Virus record (IMG/VR): IMGVR_UViG_3300021964_000066 | Coordinates: 1-60,067 of that record | DNA from: a virus | DNA length: 60,067 nucleotides | Direction: 5' to 3' (one strand) | Notes under the pieces: model-generated | Told to the model about the DNA's origin: nothing | The model's database searches: none | Seen by the model: the letters and a program-made list of their open reading frames with translations, nothing else | Shown here: piece by piece, positions 10,701 to 17,185 of the stretch | Position numbering within the stretch: position 1 is the first letter of the stretch | Layout of the letters: every line of letters starts with the position of its first letter | Translations under genes and position numbers: made by a program

Positions 10701-11482
10701 CATTAACTGGATTGACACTAAGTGGTACACTAACAGGTACAACTGTTGAAGCAGCACAAATAGGAAACTCAGGAGCCACATTAACCGGTACACTAGATAC
10801 TGCCGCCCAAACAAATATTACCTCAGTTGGAACATTAACTGGACTAACATTGAGCGGTGCCCTACTTGGAACTACAGTAGGTACAAGCGGTAACGCCACA
10901 GTCAACGGGTTAACAGTAAATACCAGTGCCACAGTAGGCACAACATTGGGAGTTACAGGTAACGCCACAGTAGGCGGCATACTGACAGACAACTACTACT
11001 ATGCAAACGGTAGTCCATTTAGTCCTGGCGGCGGCGGCGGAACCACAACAGTTAGCAATACTGCACCAAGTTCACCAAGTCAAGGCGATATTTGGATTGA
11101 TAGTGACAGTGCTATACAGTACATTTACTTCAGTGACGGGGATAGCAGCCAGTGGGCTGAAATGCAAGCAGAATTATCATTCGGACAGAGCAGTTACTGG
11201 TTAGAAAAGACAGGCAACTACACAGCAGTTAGTGGCGATTGGTTAATTGTAAATACAGCAAGCAGCGCAATTACAATTACTTTACCTGCTAGTCCATCAT
11301 TGGGTGATACAGTCAAGATTGTAGACGGCTCTGGTAATGCTGCAACAAATAATATCACTGTTGACAGAAACACTAATAATATAAACGGCACTGCTGCAAA
11401 TCTAACTATTGACATCGATAGAGCATCTGTTGAAGTTGTTTACTATGATACAACCAATGGATGGATTCTAATAGGAACATAA
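1730..11482 (+). CDS. Giant repetitive tail-fibre-type virion protein (3250 aa)
   Basis: This is by far the largest gene. A non-repetitive head (MAQEIIDLGEGPDSNTGDSL, residues 1 to about 390) is followed by roughly 30 copies of a unit of about 44 residues, with phrases such as TNITSVGTLTGLTLSG, TLTGTTVEAAQIGNSG and ATLTGTLDTAAQ. Interspersed are non-repeat blocks, two of them duplicated at equal length. The C-terminus has a PSQGDIWIDSD...YIYF...W domain and a beta-rich end typical of trimeric fibre or knob regions. No catalytic motif is visible. The regular Thr/Gly/Ser/Asn-rich repeat suggests a long beta-helical fibre on the tail or baseplate, probably involved in host contact. It sits at the head of a run of surface genes, and the same repeat recurs in the gene at 12994. 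Function is inferred from composition and position. Confidence 0.8.
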   Translation: MAQEIIDLGEGPDSNTGDSLYTAFTKTNSNFTELYTIIGSNSTTNLTGNTITANYFYTTGNLRVGNVNGFGNLSTIGNIIGAGYFYPNGQSVFSNIQADLSNIAQNVLPVTSATYTLGNVNKQWQQAYISSNITLNGANIAISDGVLTVNGAEVSGNYSNSNVASYLPTYSGNLDSLAGNVITTANVTAAYFIGNGSQLEGLPASYSNANVASYLPTYSGNLDSVDGITANSISATEFIGNIIPSANVTYNLGSSDFRFKDLFLSGSTINLDGASISANNTAVIITTAEGGTFVIQGSEDATTYRIQNGTSNVDIPASDGNILISVNGESIATFSSLGLEVVGNITPGNVDTAGNVTASYFFGNGSQLDGLTELSVNFANTAGTAEFVTNATQANITSVGTLTSLTLSGTLTGTTVEAAQIGNSGATLTGTLDTAAQTNITSVGTLTGLTLSGALNGTTLQAATIGNVGASIIGNGSALTSLTGANVTGTVANATYADSADSATTATSADTAEFVTNATQSNITSVGTLTSLTLSGTLTGTTVEAAQIGNSGATLTGTLDTAAQTNITSVGTLTGLTLSGTLTGTTLEAATIGNAGASIIGDGSQLTSLTGANVTGTVANATYADSAGSATTATTADTAEFVTNAAQANITSVGTLTSLTLSGTLTGTTVEAAQIGNSGATLTGTLDTAAQTNITSVGTLTGLTLSGTLTGTTINAASIGNAGSTLTGTLQTAAQTNITSVGTLTGLTLSGTLTGTTVEAAQIGNSGATLTGTLDTAAQTNITSVGTLTGLTLSGALNGTSLNAATIGNSGSLLTGTLTTASQPNVTSLSDSVTIGEITIGSNAITSTHHTITLEPADAGSTGNVVIEGNLRVTGNVTYIDSETITTNDKDIMIANNTSNIADLNGAGILVGNISGAGIVTWTYSTTQDAWISNVGIAPAANATLDFGGTSNYWNNAYAANVISESLTGTLQTAAQTNITSVGTLTGLTLSGNLDGTNINAASIGNTGATITGTLQTAAQTNITSLGTLTGLTLSGTLTGTTVEASTIGNTGATLTGTLSTAAQTNITSVGTLTGLTLSGTLTGTTVEAAQIGNSGATLTGTLDTAAQTNITSVGTLTGLTLSGTLNGTTIQAAIIGNSGASIIGDGSQLTSLTGANVTGTVANATYADNAGSATTAVSADTAEFVTNATQANITSVGTLTGLTLSGNLDGTNINAASIGNSGASITGTIQTAAQTNITSVGTLTGLTLSGTLTGTTVEAAQIGNSGATLTGTLDTAAQTNITSVGTLTGLTLSGTLTGTTVNAAQIGNIDAAITAATVSAATIGNTGTTLTGTLSTAAQTNITSVGTLVSLGVTGNVDAGNLITTGTVEATGNISTDNYLLGNGRFIQGITVAAGSAIENGTSNVVVAASGNITAAVAGVTDVVTIATDGVYTGNVFVDNTITAATVNAAQIGNSGATLTGTLDTAAQTNITSVGTLTGLTLSGALNGTTLQAATIGNSGASFIGNGSQLTSLTGANVTGTVANSTYADNAGSATTAITADTAEFVTNSTQSNITAVGTLTSLTLSGTLTGTTIEAAQIGNSGATLTGTLDTAAQTNITSVGTLTGLTLSGTLNGTTVQAATIGNAGATLIGSTLDTTANATVNGLTVNTSTTISTTLDVTGNITGGNLSGTLIAGTLSTAAQPNITSLGILTGLTLSGTLTGTTINAATIGNTDAAIVGATVSAATIGNTGAAIVGATVSAATIGNAAAALVGATVNTSANATVNGLTVNNSATIGTTLGVAGVTTITDTTDSTDTVTGALVVSGGVGIAKQLRVGNNAVISGSATIVGDLNVSGNVNYSGSNNLVISDNVIELHVANVANVAEPWTFDDGKDIGLRFHYYEGADKSAAFVFSHDERNFEFYDDGALGANVFTGNSYGGLKAGQAVFVNTTPTTGNATGALQVYGGASVSGNLYVVGQFTVENTVTFSNTISGTTFEAAQIGNTGTILTGTISTASQPNITSLGTLTGLTLSGTLTGTTLEAAQIGNAGATITGATVEAATIGNSGTTLTGTLSTASQPNVTSLGTLTGLTLSGTLTGTTVEASQIGNVGTTFTGASVSAATIGNSGATLTGTLSTASQPNVTSLGTLTGLTLSGTLTGTTLEAAQIGNSGATLTGTLDTAAQTNITSVGTLTGLTLSGTLTGTTVEAAQIGNSGATLTGTLDTAAQTNITSLGTLTGLTLSGTLTGTTVEAAQIGNSGATLTGTLDTASQTNITSVGTLTGLTLSGTLTGTTVEAAQIGNSGATLTGTLDTAAQPNITSVGTLDSLTVTGNVAGGNLTTAGDVTTVTVTASGNISGANLTTAGIVDATGNVSSGNYLLGNGRFIQGITVEAGSSIASGTSNVVVAEDGNVTFGIGGTNDVATVTTTGIETGTLSLTGTLTGTTVEAAQIGNSGATLTGTLDTAAQTNITSVGTLTGLTLSGTLTGTTVNAATIGNSGATIIGNGSQLTSLTGANVTGTVANATYADSAGSAGTATSADTAEFVTNATQSNITSVGTLTSLTVTGNVSAGNVSATGLAGTLSTAAQTNITSLGTLTGLTLSGTLTGTTINAAAIGNSGATLTGTLQTAAQTNITSVGTLTGLTLSGTLTGTTINAAAIGNSGATLTGTLQTAAQTNITSLGTLTGLTLSGTLNGTTVQAATIGNAGAAFIGNGSQLTSLTGANVTGTVANATYADSAGSAASATSADSATLAEYVTQSAQANITSVGSSLTTAEITIGSNAITSTHHTITIEPADAGSTGNVVIEGNLRVTGNVTYIDSETITTNDKDIMVANNQTTSLGIDGAGIIAGNVSNVGIATFTYDHSTTSWQPNVGITPAANASLDLGGTSNYWNNGYFAAITAPSITGTLQTAAQTNITSVGTLTGLTLSGTLTGTTINAAAIGNSGATLTGTIQTAAQTNITSVGTLTGLTLSGTLTGTTINAAAIGNSGATLTGTIQTAAQTNITSVGTLTGLTLSGTLTGTTVEAAQIGNSGATLTGTLDTAAQTNITSVGTLTGLTLSGALLGTTVGTSGNATVNGLTVNTSATVGTTLGVTGNATVGGILTDNYYYANGSPFSPGGGGGTTTVSNTAPSSPSQGDIWIDSDSAIQYIYFSDGDSSQWAEMQAELSFGQSSYWLEKTGNYTAVSGDWLIVNTASSAITITLPASPSLGDTVKIVDGSGNAATNNITVDRNTNNINGTAANLTIDIDRASVEVVYYDTTNGWILIGT
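4238..4603 (+). repeat. 366-bp duplicated fibre block, copy 1
   Basis: It encodes EITIGSNAITSTHHTI through TSNYWNNAY (122 codons). A second copy of exactly equal length lies at 9995-10360, diverged in the DNA but with most residues kept. Confidence 0.8.
5840..6034 (+). repeat. 195-bp duplicated fibre block, copy 1
   Basis: It encodes ATGNISTDNYLLGNGRFIQG and the following NGTSNVVVA segment. An equal-length partner lies at 8777-8971. Confidence 0.75.
8777..8971 (+). repeat. 195-bp duplicated fibre block, copy 2
   Basis: It encodes ATGNVSSGNYLLGNGRFIQG and the following GTSNVVVA segment. Equal-length partner of 5840-6034. Confidence 0.75.
9470..9705 (+). repeat. Recent tandem duplication: two identical 104-bp stretches, 132 bp apart
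   Basis: Positions 9470-9573 and 9602-9705 are identical, including synonymous positions, with an offset of exactly one 44-codon unit. This marks a very recent unit duplication inside the fibre array. Confidence 0.85.
9995..10360 (+). repeat. 366-bp duplicated fibre block, copy 2
   Basis: Partner of 4238-4603, with the same 122-codon length. The most variable segment follows TTNDKDIM, where the two copies read ANNTSNIADL and ANNQTTSLGI. Confidence 0.8.
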
Positions 11483-11483
11483 T

Positions 11484-12644
11484 ATGGCAACAACACTATC
11501 ATCAATTAGAGCAAATACAAGTCCAGAAGTTAACGCTACAACTGTGGATGTTACAGCAAACGTAACTGCCAATAGTTTTATTATTGCAGGAGACGGTGTT
11601 TTTTATAGTAACGGAGATCCATATAGTTCGGGCGGTGGAGGTACCTCCTACGATGCTAATGCTACTAGTTCTGGATGGTTTGGTCTGCCCACAGGCAACA
11701 CTCTGCAAAGAAATGTAACTGCTGAACCAGGTAACGGCTCTATTAGAGTTAACTCAACGTTGGACGTCTTAGAAACCTATTATGATGGCGAATGGGTTAC
11801 CATAAAAGCTCTTGCTGTGCCAGAAGCCACTGGCGGCACTGTGACAGAAGTCGACGGCTATAAGTATCACGCTTTCACTACATCTGGAAATCTTGCAGTT
11901 ACCTACTGGCCAGCCAGTGCAACTGCTGATATTCTTATTGTCGCCGGCGGTGGCGGAGGTGCTGGCGGCGCAGCCACTAATGGATCTGGCGGTGGCGGAG
12001 GTGCTGGCGGTGTAATATTACTCACAGCCCAAACATTGTCAGCAACTAGTTATTCAATTACAGTTGGCGCGGGCGGCAGTGGAGCAACAGGTTTAGACAC
12101 TGCTGGTAGTATTGGAGGCAATACAACTGCATTCGGTTATACAGCACTGGGCGGCGGTGGTGGTGGTTGTTTTACCGTCTCCCCAAGTAGTGGTGGCAGT
12201 GGCGGCGGTGCTGGTACTGGTGTTGATGCAGGAAGACGAGTTGGCGCAACTACTGCAAATTCCTCTCAAGGTAATGATGGAGGTGACGCTGAAGGCGGCC
12301 CTGGCACTTCTACTGGTGGTGGCGGAGGTGCAGGCGCAGCAGGTGGAAATGGTGTTAGTGGGACTGCGGGTGACGGCGGTATAGGATTAGATGCCAGTGC
12401 GTATTTTATACGATTTGGCGAATCAGGATACTTTGGCGGTGGTGGCGGCGGATCCCCCGCATCTGGTGATAGCGGAGGTGCCGGCGGAACTGGCGGTGGA
12501 GGTGCAGGCGCCGAAGCGCCAGGAAATGGTTCAAACGCTACTGTTAATACAGGTGGCGGTGGCGGCGCTGGTGGCTCAACGAGTAGTGCTTCATCAGGCG
12601 GCAATGGCGGATCGGGCATTGTTGTGATTAGATATGCGGTGTAA
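11484..12644 (+). CDS. Glycine-rich adhesin-like tail fibre protein
   Basis: This 386-residue protein starts one base after the giant fibre stop. Residues 1-50 resemble fibre stems (TANVTANSFIIAGDGVFYSN, PYSSGGGG). The middle holds VDGYKYHAFTTSGNLAVTYW, and from about residue 155 the chain is packed with GGGGGAGG-type runs, ending GGNGGSGIVVIRYAV. Such polyglycine-motif regions occur in distal receptor-binding adhesins of T-even phages (gp38-type polyglycine sandwich) and in other phage fibres; here the similarity is compositional. It probably forms or caps a fibre tip contacting the host surface. The end IVVIRYAV is typical of Gly-rich phage tail domains. Confidence 0.7.
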   Translation: MATTLSSIRANTSPEVNATTVDVTANVTANSFIIAGDGVFYSNGDPYSSGGGGTSYDANATSSGWFGLPTGNTLQRNVTAEPGNGSIRVNSTLDVLETYYDGEWVTIKALAVPEATGGTVTEVDGYKYHAFTTSGNLAVTYWPASATADILIVAGGGGGAGGAATNGSGGGGGAGGVILLTAQTLSATSYSITVGAGGSGATGLDTAGSIGGNTTAFGYTALGGGGGGCFTVSPSSGGSGGGAGTGVDAGRRVGATTANSSQGNDGGDAEGGPGTSTGGGGGAGAAGGNGVSGTAGDGGIGLDASAYFIRFGESGYFGGGGGGSPASGDSGGAGGTGGGGAGAEAPGNGSNATVNTGGGGGAGGSTSSASSGGNGGSGIVVIRYAV

Positions 12645-12655
12645 CGGAGATATAA

Positions 12656-12952
12656 ATGGCTAATTTTGCTCAGATAGACGAAAACAATATTGTAACTAAG
12701 GTTATTGTTGCTGATAAGCCCAAAATTGATAATGGCACATTTGGTGATCCTGCGACATTCGTACAGACTTCATACAACACAAGAGCAGGTAAGCACTCTA
12801 GAGGTCGGGCACCTTTTAGAAAAAATTATGCTAGTGTTGGTTATACATACGATTCTGACAGGGACGCTTTTATTCCACCTAAACCCAATGATTCTGCAAT
12901 CTTAAATGAAGAAACTTGTTTATGGGAGACTTCCACTGTTGCTGGTGGATAA
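12656..12952 (+). CDS. Small fibre-associated protein (unknown)
   Basis: This 98-residue protein begins MANFAQIDENNIVTKVIVAD and contains a basic patch (RAGKHSRGRAPFRKNYASVG) and YTYDSDRDAFIPPKP. Proteins with this opening are common beside fibre genes of marine T4-like phages, where they are assumed to be small virion or fibre-associated subunits. A CGGAG ribosome site precedes the ATG and the gene is 11 nt behind the adhesin gene, so it is co-transcribed. No enzymatic motif is seen. Confidence 0.6.
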   Translation: MANFAQIDENNIVTKVIVADKPKIDNGTFGDPATFVQTSYNTRAGKHSRGRAPFRKNYASVGYTYDSDRDAFIPPKPNDSAILNEETCLWETSTVAGG

Positions 12953-12969
12953 TCGACAGTAGAATACAA

Positions 12970-12978
12970 AATAAATAT
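12970..12978 (+). promoter_or_regulatory. Late promoter (AATAAATAT)
   Basis: The TAAATA core is 17 nt before the ATG of the second repeat fibre. Confidence 0.6.
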
Positions 12979-12993
12979 GATAAAGAGTAAGAT

Positions 12994-14379
12994 ATGGCAT
13001 TAAACTTTCCAAATAGTCCCAGCACTAATGACGAGTATTCCTTCGGTGGTAAAACTTGGATATACACTGGTTCAGCATGGAAAATAAAAACTGATGGCGC
13101 TATTAACGATATTGTAATTGGTAATACTACACCTAGCACAGGTGCATTTACTACATTGAGTGCTACAGGAACATTTACTGGAACAACTGTTGAAGCCGCA
13201 CAGATCGGTAACAGTGGTGCAACTTTAACAGGTACACTTGACACTGCTGCTCAAACTAATATCACCTCAGTCGGTACACTAACCGGATTGACCTTAAGTG
13301 GTACACTAACAGGCACAACTATCAACGCTGCTACAATTGGCAACACAGGTGCTACTATTGTTGGTGCTACAGTAAGTGCTGCTACAATCGGTAATAGTGG
13401 AGCAACCCTCACAGGTACGTTGAGTACAGCAGCGCAGACCAATGTTACCAGTCTTGGAACTTTAACAGGTTTAACCTTATCAGGAACACTAACTGGTACT
13501 ACAATAAACGCCGCTACAATTGGCAATAGTGGAGCAACACTAACTGGTACACTAAGTACAGCCGCACAAACCAATGTCACAAGTTTAGGCACATTAACTG
13601 GACTTACACTAAGTGGAACACTGACTGGTACAACTGTTGAAGCCGCACAGATCGGTAACTCAGGTGCAACATTAACCGGTACACTAACAGGTGACGTAAC
13701 TGGTAACTTGACTGGTACAGCCGCTGCGGCAACTACAGTTGTAACAACACTAACCGGTACATCAGCAAATTACTATATTCCATTTTCACTGAGTGGTGCT
13801 GCGACAGGCAATGCATCATTGGGTATTGATGCAGGACTTTACTACAACCCAAGCACCAATTATCTTTTCTATAGTACACTATCTGGTGGGACAATTTTAC
13901 CAACTGCTATTGACTTTGGCGACGGAACATCAGGTACGGAGCATTTACGTTTTGGCTCCTCAGATGATGTAAAGTTTTTCTACGATGGTGTTAACAACAC
14001 CATGGAGATGGAACTTGAGTCAACGGCAACAAGTTTCATTATCACAGACAACGCCACCACACGATTTACGTTTGAAAAAACTAATGGAAATCTGACCCTT
14101 AACGGCAATGTCAACGCCAACAGTTACATTATTGCTGGGGATGGCGTTTTCTGGGCTAACGGTGATCCATACAGTTCTGGTGGCGGCGCCAGCGGCTACT
14201 TTAACAGTTCCTTAACAACGTTCCCGGGATCTGCTGGCGACAGTGATTATGGCTCAGGAGAAACATATGTAGGAGAAAGTGCAACTATCGACGCTTTTCA
14301 AATCCCAATTATTCCCAACTATGACATGAACGATCCGCATGGTTCTTTAGAAACGGTAGATCTCGGAGTTCTAACATAA
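12994..14379 (+). CDS. Second repeat-containing tail fibre protein (461 aa)
   Basis: Residues 1-45 form a small domain, MALNFPNSPSTNDEYSFGGK then TWIYTGSAWKIK. Residues about 60-245 carry the same repeat as the giant fibre (TNITSVGTLTGLTLSG, TVEAAQIGNSGATLTG). The rest is a beta-rich region with GTEHLRFGSSDDVKFFYDG and a stem-like end, ANSYIIAGDGVFWANGDPYS, closely matching residues of the adhesin-like protein at 11484. It is therefore built from modules shared with both upstream genes. It is likely a shorter fibre or adaptor, and homologous recombination between the two repeat arrays would be easy. Confidence 0.75.
   Translation: MALNFPNSPSTNDEYSFGGKTWIYTGSAWKIKTDGAINDIVIGNTTPSTGAFTTLSATGTFTGTTVEAAQIGNSGATLTGTLDTAAQTNITSVGTLTGLTLSGTLTGTTINAATIGNTGATIVGATVSAATIGNSGATLTGTLSTAAQTNVTSLGTLTGLTLSGTLTGTTINAATIGNSGATLTGTLSTAAQTNVTSLGTLTGLTLSGTLTGTTVEAAQIGNSGATLTGTLTGDVTGNLTGTAAAATTVVTTLTGTSANYYIPFSLSGAATGNASLGIDAGLYYNPSTNYLFYSTLSGGTILPTAIDFGDGTSGTEHLRFGSSDDVKFFYDGVNNTMEMELESTATSFIITDNATTRFTFEKTNGNLTLNGNVNANSYIIAGDGVFWANGDPYSSGGGASGYFNSSLTTFPGSAGDSDYGSGETYVGESATIDAFQIPIIPNYDMNDPHGSLETVDLGVLT
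13190..13690 (+). repeat. Repeat array shared with the giant fibre
   Basis: It has four or five units of the roughly 132-bp GTLTGLTLSG repeat, partly in the direct order found in the 3250-residue gene. Confidence 0.75.
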
Positions 14380-14384
14380 AAAAC

Positions 14385-14393
14385 GATAAATAT
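14385..14393 (+). promoter_or_regulatory. Late promoter (GATAAATAT)
   Basis: TAAATA core 17 nt before the ATG at 14410; an ACGGAG ribosome site lies between them. Confidence 0.6.
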
Positions 14394-14409
14394 TTACGGA
14401 GTTTATTAA

Positions 14410-14955
14410 ATGCCAACACAAGTACAATTTAGACGAGGAACTGAAGCACAAAATGATGCGTTCACAGGTGCCTCTGGCGAACTTTCAGTAGATACTACTA
14501 ACGATAGTATTAGGATTCATGACGGAACTACAGCCGGCGGATTTGAACCTAATGCCAGATACGCTGACTTGGCCGAACGTTACGCTACAGATATAGACTT
14601 AGAACCTGGTGATGTGGTTGTGCTTGGAGGTGCTAAAGAAATTACTAAATCTACTCAAACAGCAGACACAAGAGTACTTGGAGTTGTCAGTACACAACCT
14701 AGTCACAAAATGAATGCTTATGTGGGTGAGATAGCAACAAGAAATCAAACACACCCTTATATTGCATTAACTGGACGTTGTCCTTGTAAAGCCGTTGGTG
14801 TTGTTAAACCAGGTGACTTAATGATCACAAGTGATCAGCCTGGCCACGCTCAATCTACTGACCAATATATTGGCGGCGCCGTTATTGGAAAAGCAATTAC
14901 TGGCAAGGATACGGAAGGTCCTGGTGAAATTGAAGTTGCAGTTGGAAGATTTTAA
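14410..14955 (+). CDS. Fibre/structural protein with tropism-determinant-like N-terminus
   Basis: This protein has 181 residues. Residues 1-48 (MPTQVQFRRGTEAQNDAFTG, then GELSVDTTNDSIRIHDGTTA) match the short N-terminal module seen in many phage tail fibres and in major tropism determinant proteins. The remainder begins ADLAERYATDIDLEPGDVVV, a pattern common at the C-terminal end of fibre proteins, sometimes in self-cleaving chaperone domains. No clear protease dyad can be assigned here. It closes the plus-strand surface module and overlaps the convergent Nudix gene by 4 nt. Confidence 0.65.
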   Translation: MPTQVQFRRGTEAQNDAFTGASGELSVDTTNDSIRIHDGTTAGGFEPNARYADLAERYATDIDLEPGDVVVLGGAKEITKSTQTADTRVLGVVSTQPSHKMNAYVGEIATRNQTHPYIALTGRCPCKAVGVVKPGDLMITSDQPGHAQSTDQYIGGAVIGKAITGKDTEGPGEIEVAVGRF

Positions 14956-15386
14956 ATTTTAAGTTTTTCCTGCGTTTTTAATTTATTTCGACTTTTTTCT
15001 AATCTAATAGTTCTAAACACACCCGGGTGCAATGGCTTTGGAAAGAACTCCAAAGGTACCCAACAAAATCCTTTGTGCTCTCGGTTTAAGTCTGGTACAA
15101 ACTCTTCTTCTACTTTAATTAAGAACGTGTGGTAGACAAATTTTTTGTTGTCGCTGACAAACTGTTCAATAGGAATAACTTTGGCGCCATCAATCCTACC
15201 GCCCAATTCTTCACTAATTTCTCTGTGCAAACCCGCAAGTATACTTTCACCGCGTTCTATTTTGCCACCAACTAAACCCCATGTGTCGGGAAACTTGCCG
15301 TCGTTGCGTAGTAAAAATAGATAACGTTTTGTAGCGGTGCAGTAGATCATTGCACCACAACTTGAATTTATATTACCAGTTGCCAT
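14952..15386 (-). CDS. Nudix hydrolase
   Basis: This 144-residue protein has a complete Nudix box, G-x5-E-x7-REIxEExGG, at about residues 41-63 (GKIERGESILAGLHREISEE). The box binds the metal that hydrolyses a nucleoside diphosphate linked to another moiety. Family members clean oxidised dNTPs, dinucleotide polyphosphates, ADP-ribose or nucleotide sugars; sequence alone does not choose. The fold start (SSCGAMIYC) and end are intact. Its start lies 19 nt inside the end of gp15, so the two are translationally coupled on the minus strand. Confidence 0.9.
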   Translation of the reverse strand: MATGNINSSCGAMIYCTATKRYLFLLRNDGKFPDTWGLVGGKIERGESILAGLHREISEELGGRIDGAKVIPIEQFVSDNKKFVYHTFLIKVEEEFVPDLNREHKGFCWVPLEFFPKPLHPGVFRTIRLEKSRNKLKTQEKLKI

Positions 15387-17185
15387 TTACCTGCCTCATA
15401 GAAACCTTCGTAACTCTTGGCCCATGTATTACCATTCCATACATACTGAATGCCTGTAGTCATATTAGTTGCATAGTATGTATCAGGACTATCACTGGCG
15501 TCAAATATTACTACCCAATGTTGTCCGTTATACTGAATAATATCATTGGCACTAGCAACTAATCTAGTATTGTCTGCACCAACCCAGTTATAAGTCGCTA
15601 CGTTAGCAACATTAGCAGGACTAGTGTAATCATTTACTAAAAGATATCTTGTACCATTTACTAAGTTTTGCAAATCTTTATTAGGTCTAGAACTTTGAGG
15701 ATCAATAATTGCGTTGATAGGTGAAAGTGTATTGGCTGGTATTGTGTCTACATCTACAGTATATAACAAACTAGTGTCATCGGCAGGGTTGTAAGCCACT
15801 GTACCTACAACTTCTGTTGTGCCGTCTGCTAATTCTAAACGAACTTGACTAGTACCATTAACTAAGTTACCATAAACATTTATTAAACTGCGCCATGGCT
15901 CATTTACGCCATATTCATATATGCGTTCGCTGAATACAATCTTATCACCTATGTTACCAGTAATTAAATCATTTGCTAATACTGTAATACCATTTACACT
16001 TACTACTGTAGTATTTGGGGTTGTAACATTGTTGATAAAATTGTAGGCGTTTGCTGATACATTAGCATTTGCGTTGGCGGATAAAGTAATTTCAGTGTTG
16101 CTAACAACATTAGATACTGTGCCTAAAGATATATTGTCTTGACTGACTATTGTAAATCCAGCACGTATATCTGATGAAAATGTAGTGCTCACACCGGTTA
16201 TAGTGGTACTTTCAGTATTAGCAGTTATAGTGCCTGTACCGCGTTGGCTTAACCCAGTAATTAACATGTCACTGGTAATACCATCTGCATCTGTTAACAC
16301 AATATTAGCATTTGCACTAACATTAGCAGCAAGTTCTTTAATGTATTGTTGTCCAAATTTGTCGTCGACTGGATCATTGTATTTTACTAAACGTAACTCA
16401 TCGTTTAGTAAAATTACACCATAATCAAGAGGTGTGAGGTATTGTCTACTAAGTAGATTTGCTTCGTCGTATATTGCGGTGTCTATGTTTCCGTCTGCAT
16501 CATAAATGCTGGCAATAATTTTTTGTACCACACCAAGTGTTTTAACTAGTGCAGGAGCGCTAATGTAAATTGGTAACTCAAAAGTTAGCGTGGCAATGTC
16601 TATGTTAGTATCTGTGCCAACAGGTACAGTACGACTGCTCCAGTTAACTTGACTCAAAAGTACGTAAGTAATACTGGTCCAGTCGACGTAGTTGTCTGTA
16701 CTTTGTATTTCTAAAGCTGGATTGAATAGTGTACAAATTTGCTCTAGAATTTGTAATTTTTGTTCTGTGTTGCTGGTCCAAATATCTAATTTTAAAGTTA
16801 GTTTATATGGAACAGGCATTAGTCTTTCAACGGTGAACGTATCGCCCTGTGTTGTGGCTAAAGCACCTGTTTGAGCGTCATAATAACGTTCACGTAGATG
16901 CATTTTATCTACGTAAGTTGGATTCATAATTCTTGAGCGATCATAATCCATGCTTGCAATATAAACTGCCATAGCAGGAGTGCTGTTCAAATAATTTTCA
17001 CTGTTTTGTTTTAAAATGGCGGATGCCTGTCTACTGCTGTCTCCATATATTACAGGAACACGTTGAAGTGTGGTATTACTATTACGATCCATGCCAAACT
17101 CAACCTGAAAGTTTGACACCATACGAATAAACTGCGTAATGTACCTGCGTATTTGTTTATCGTAGAAAAACTGTTGTAAAGCCAT
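15368..17185 (-). CDS. 15: Tail completion / sheath terminator gp15, extended
   Basis: Residues 1-240 follow T4 gp15: an opening FFYDKQIRRYITQFIRMVSN, an internal RVPVIYGD, then VPYKLTLKLDIWTSNTEQKL and a FELPIYISAP segment. In T4 gp15 caps the tail tube and sheath and joins the tail to the neck. T4 gp15 is 272 residues. Here 605 residues include beta-rich insertions (STTFSSDIRAGF, TLSANANANVS) and a C-terminal module IQYVWNGNTWAKSYEGFYEA like that on gp14, gp18 and the fibres. It starts within the stop codon of gp14 (TAATG), so both are one late unit. Confidence 0.8.
   Translation of the reverse strand: MALQQFFYDKQIRRYITQFIRMVSNFQVEFGMDRNSNTTLQRVPVIYGDSSRQASAILKQNSENYLNSTPAMAVYIASMDYDRSRIMNPTYVDKMHLRERYYDAQTGALATTQGDTFTVERLMPVPYKLTLKLDIWTSNTEQKLQILEQICTLFNPALEIQSTDNYVDWTSITYVLLSQVNWSSRTVPVGTDTNIDIATLTFELPIYISAPALVKTLGVVQKIIASIYDADGNIDTAIYDEANLLSRQYLTPLDYGVILLNDELRLVKYNDPVDDKFGQQYIKELAANVSANANIVLTDADGITSDMLITGLSQRGTGTITANTESTTITGVSTTFSSDIRAGFTIVSQDNISLGTVSNVVSNTEITLSANANANVSANAYNFINNVTTPNTTVVSVNGITVLANDLITGNIGDKIVFSERIYEYGVNEPWRSLINVYGNLVNGTSQVRLELADGTTEVVGTVAYNPADDTSLLYTVDVDTIPANTLSPINAIIDPQSSRPNKDLQNLVNGTRYLLVNDYTSPANVANVATYNWVGADNTRLVASANDIIQYNGQHWVVIFDASDSPDTYYATNMTTGIQYVWNGNTWAKSYEGFYEAGKWQLVI

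Larger units (their letters stand above)
2913..10870 (+). repeat. Coding repeat array of about 132-bp units
   Basis: Units encode TNITSVGTLTGLTLSG plus an IGNSGATLTG turn. Protein similarity is very high while codons vary widely between units, so most copies are old and under protein-level selection. A few neighbours are nearly identical in DNA and look recent. Confidence 0.85.

Noticed and set aside
2913-10870. Regularly spaced repeats resembling a CRISPR array at first sight
   Set aside because: Units are in-frame coding repeats of 132 bp with no short palindromic repeat or unique spacers, and no cas genes are present.
12266-12619. Pro-rich minus-strand open frame opposite the glycine-rich protein
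   Set aside because: A mirror of GGN/GGC glycine codons read antisense; no support.
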